Under the pieces are notes generated by a model. The model saw only the letters and a list, made by a program, of their open reading frames with translations. It did no database searches and was not told the origin of the DNA. Made by a program: the position numbers and the translations under genes. 64,000 bases of DNA from Nymphalis io (Eukaryota > Arthropoda > Insecta > Lepidoptera > Nymphalidae), in the NCBI RefSeq assembly GCF_905147045.1, contig NC_065899.1, positions 5,840,501 through 5,904,500 of the forward strand, read 5' to 3'. This document shows, piece by piece, positions 62,091-64,000 of the stretch; position 1 is the stretch's first letter, and each line of letters opens with the position of its first letter.

Positions 62091-62694
62091 GTGGCCGTTA
62101 CTCTACTTTATTCACACATAAGAACGTGATGATTAATAATGTGTAAAAGTCGCTCATAAGAAATGGGTGTACTATTTTGTAGTTTATTTAAAAAAGATAC
62201 ATAATATTTAAAATGCGATCATTCGATTAAAAAAATACAAAACCTCATCATCACAACCAGCAAGAATCTCTATTTTATCGTTTATAAAAACATTGCTGTA
62301 TAAGATCTTTTATATTTGCACGTTGCAATTTGCTAATCAAATGTAATAATTAAAAAAAGAGAGTATTTATTCATATAATTAAACTATTGTTTTTAAACTT
62401 TACAATATTATAAGAAAATTTTCATAACATTATATCATATAATCTAGATAAGATTCTTATTGAATAGATTATCACGTAATGTGGTATCGAATATGTTTAT
62501 AACATAAAAATTATTCAAGGAAATCAATTAGCAATGTAATCTTTTAAAAACTTAGTTTTGTGGTTTTTTCGTTATAATATATTATTATAATGTCTAATAA
62601 AAAAAAAAATCAACGATTTTTTTTTTCACAATAACGATGTTCTACATTTGCGGGGCGTCTCATGATGGCCACATTTTTTATCATGAGTACATCA
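62091..62694. other. AT-rich non-coding stretch
   Basis: Nothing recognisable between the SINE fragment and the RTE element. Confidence 0.5.
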
Positions 62695-64000
62695 ATCAAC
62701 AGCCAATCGTTGTCCACTGCTGAACATAGGCCTCTCCCAAGGTGCGCCAAAGCTCCCTGTCCTCCGCCTTCCGCATCCAGTTGGTGCCCGCCACCTTCTT
62801 AAGGTCGTCGGTCCACCTGGCTGGAGGGCGCCCTACGCTGCGCTTGCCGATTCGCGGTCTCCACTCTAGGACTCGTCTGCTCCAACGGCCATCGGTTCTA
62901 CGACATACGTGACCAGCCCACTGCCACTTCAGCCTGCTAATTTTGCAAGCTATGTCGGTGACTCCGGTTCTTTTCCGCTCGCTCCATAGCACGCTGAGCG
63001 ACTTTGAATTTGTGGACTAGTCCCGCAGTTAGTGTCCACGTTTCGGCACCGTATGTCATGGCAGGTAAGACGCATTGGTTGAAGACTTTCGTCTTCAAAC
63101 ATTGCGGTATAGACGACTTGAGGACTTGACGAAGGTTGCCAAATGCTGCCCATCCCAAGCGAATTCTTCGATCGGCTTCCTTCTCGAAGTTGTTCCTACC
63201 GACTTGTATTATCTGTCCTAGGTAGGTATATTCACTAACAACTTCGAGAGGTTTCCCCTCGACGTATATCGGTCCCGGCACGACATGCCTATTGAACATG
63301 ACCTTGGTCTTGTCCAAGTTTATACCGAGACCGACACACTGGGAAGACTCGCCTAGGCTACGCAGCATTTCGGTGAGTTGTTCCAGCGACTCTGCTATGA
63401 TGACGATATCGTCGGCAAATCGAAGGTGTGAGATGTACTCGCCGTTTACATTGACTCCATACCTAGTCCAATTCAGCGTTTTGAAAACGTCTCCCAACGC
63501 GTTGGTGAACAGTTTCGGGGATATTACATCCCCCTGTCTCACCCCTCTGCGCAGTTGGATCGCCTTCGTCTTACAGTCCTGGATGTGGACAGTCATTGTA
63601 GCCGCGTTGTACAGACATCTCAGTACCTCGATATATCTCCAATCGATATGACATCTCTGCAATGAGTCGAGTACTGCCCAGGTTTCGATGGAGTCGAAGG
63701 CTTTCTCGTAGTCCACAAATGCCATACACAGCGGCTGATTGTACTCTTCGGTCTTCTGCACAATCTGCCGAACAGTATGGATGTGGTCCACGGTGCTGTA
63801 GCCTGATCGAAAACCGGCTTGCTCTGGGGGCTAGAACTCGTCAAGTCGTCTGGCGAGACGGTTCGTGACGACTCTTGAGAACAGCTTATACACGTGACTC
63901 AGGAGGGAGATTGGTCTGTAGTTTTTCAAGAGGGTTTTATCACCTTTCTTGAAAAACAGTACCACCTCACTCCCGCTCCACGTTTCCGGGGTCTTCGGGG
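62695..64000 (-). pseudogene. RTE retrotransposon reverse transcriptase, cut by the window edge
   Basis: On the minus strand from the edge: TWSGSEVVLFFKKGDKTLLK, NYRPISLLSHVYKLF, an in-frame TAG at 63833-63831, then VDHIHTVRQIV, MAFVDYEKAFDSIE, RRGVRQGDVISPKLF, HLRFADDIVIIAESL (FADD kept), INLDKTKVMF, EYTYLGQIIQ, RRIRLGWAAFG and MTYGAETWTL. A deletion of about 45-50 bases near 62985 (judged against the copy at 49240-49300) shifts the frame. The C-terminus then reads SRLKWQWAGHV, GRPPARWTDDLKK and EAYVQQWTTIGC, followed by a stop and a short TGAT tail. Apart from these lesions it is well preserved. The endonuclease would lie beyond the window. Confidence 0.93.

Noticed and set aside
1..64000. 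CRISPR array, phage, operon or other prokaryotic system
   Set aside because: Introns, SINEs, LINEs and mariner show animal nuclear DNA. No spaced identical repeats of CRISPR type were seen.

Overview
This is AT-rich, intron- and transposon-dense animal DNA. The repeat families and the protein sequence of the one clear gene point to a lepidopteran, most likely a nymphalid butterfly. This is inferred by eye; no database search was possible. I see no bacterial operon, CRISPR array, functional tRNA or rRNA gene, or novel multi-gene system. Most short ORFs are chance products of AT-rich sequence or lie inside repeats.

Gene content. The one well-supported host gene is on the minus strand at 3458-12000. 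It has six exons that join in frame to 300 codons, with consensus splice sites at every junction. The product is a HAD-superfamily phosphatase of the 4-nitrophenylphosphatase / phosphoglycolate phosphatase type. Its upstream DNA holds an E-box and a DRE-like site. Four weaker plus-strand candidates for promoters or first exons are reported (13034, 21102, 38736, 52278). No downstream coding exons could be tied to them, so the DNA to the right of 13 kb is probably intronic or intergenic.

Mobile DNA. A mariner of about 1.3 kb with decayed transposase lies at 19.2-20.5 kb. Non-LTR retrotransposon remains lie at 35.6-36.0 kb (3' end of a jockey/CR1-like LINE), 36.9-38.3 kb (CR1/jockey-like reverse transcriptase), 44.3-46.5 kb (RTE-like, with a GC-rich retro-insert nested in it), 47.8-49.6 kb (decayed RTE) and 62.7-64.0 kb (better preserved RTE running off the right edge). 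Three SINE families are scattered throughout and are called A, B and E here. Family A has a tRNA-like head and a 3' tail resembling the RTE 3' end. Family B has a 3' tail resembling the 35.6 kb LINE. Family E has a tRNA-like head.

The most interesting structure lies in how repeats relate to each other: SINE tails matching two different LINEs in the same window, nested insertions with clear target-site duplications, a chimeric insertion carrying an exact 101-bp copy of DNA found 988 bp downstream, a new palindrome at a deletion junction, and a cluster of four diverged same-strand repeats of about 90 bp at 57.3-61.7 kb.
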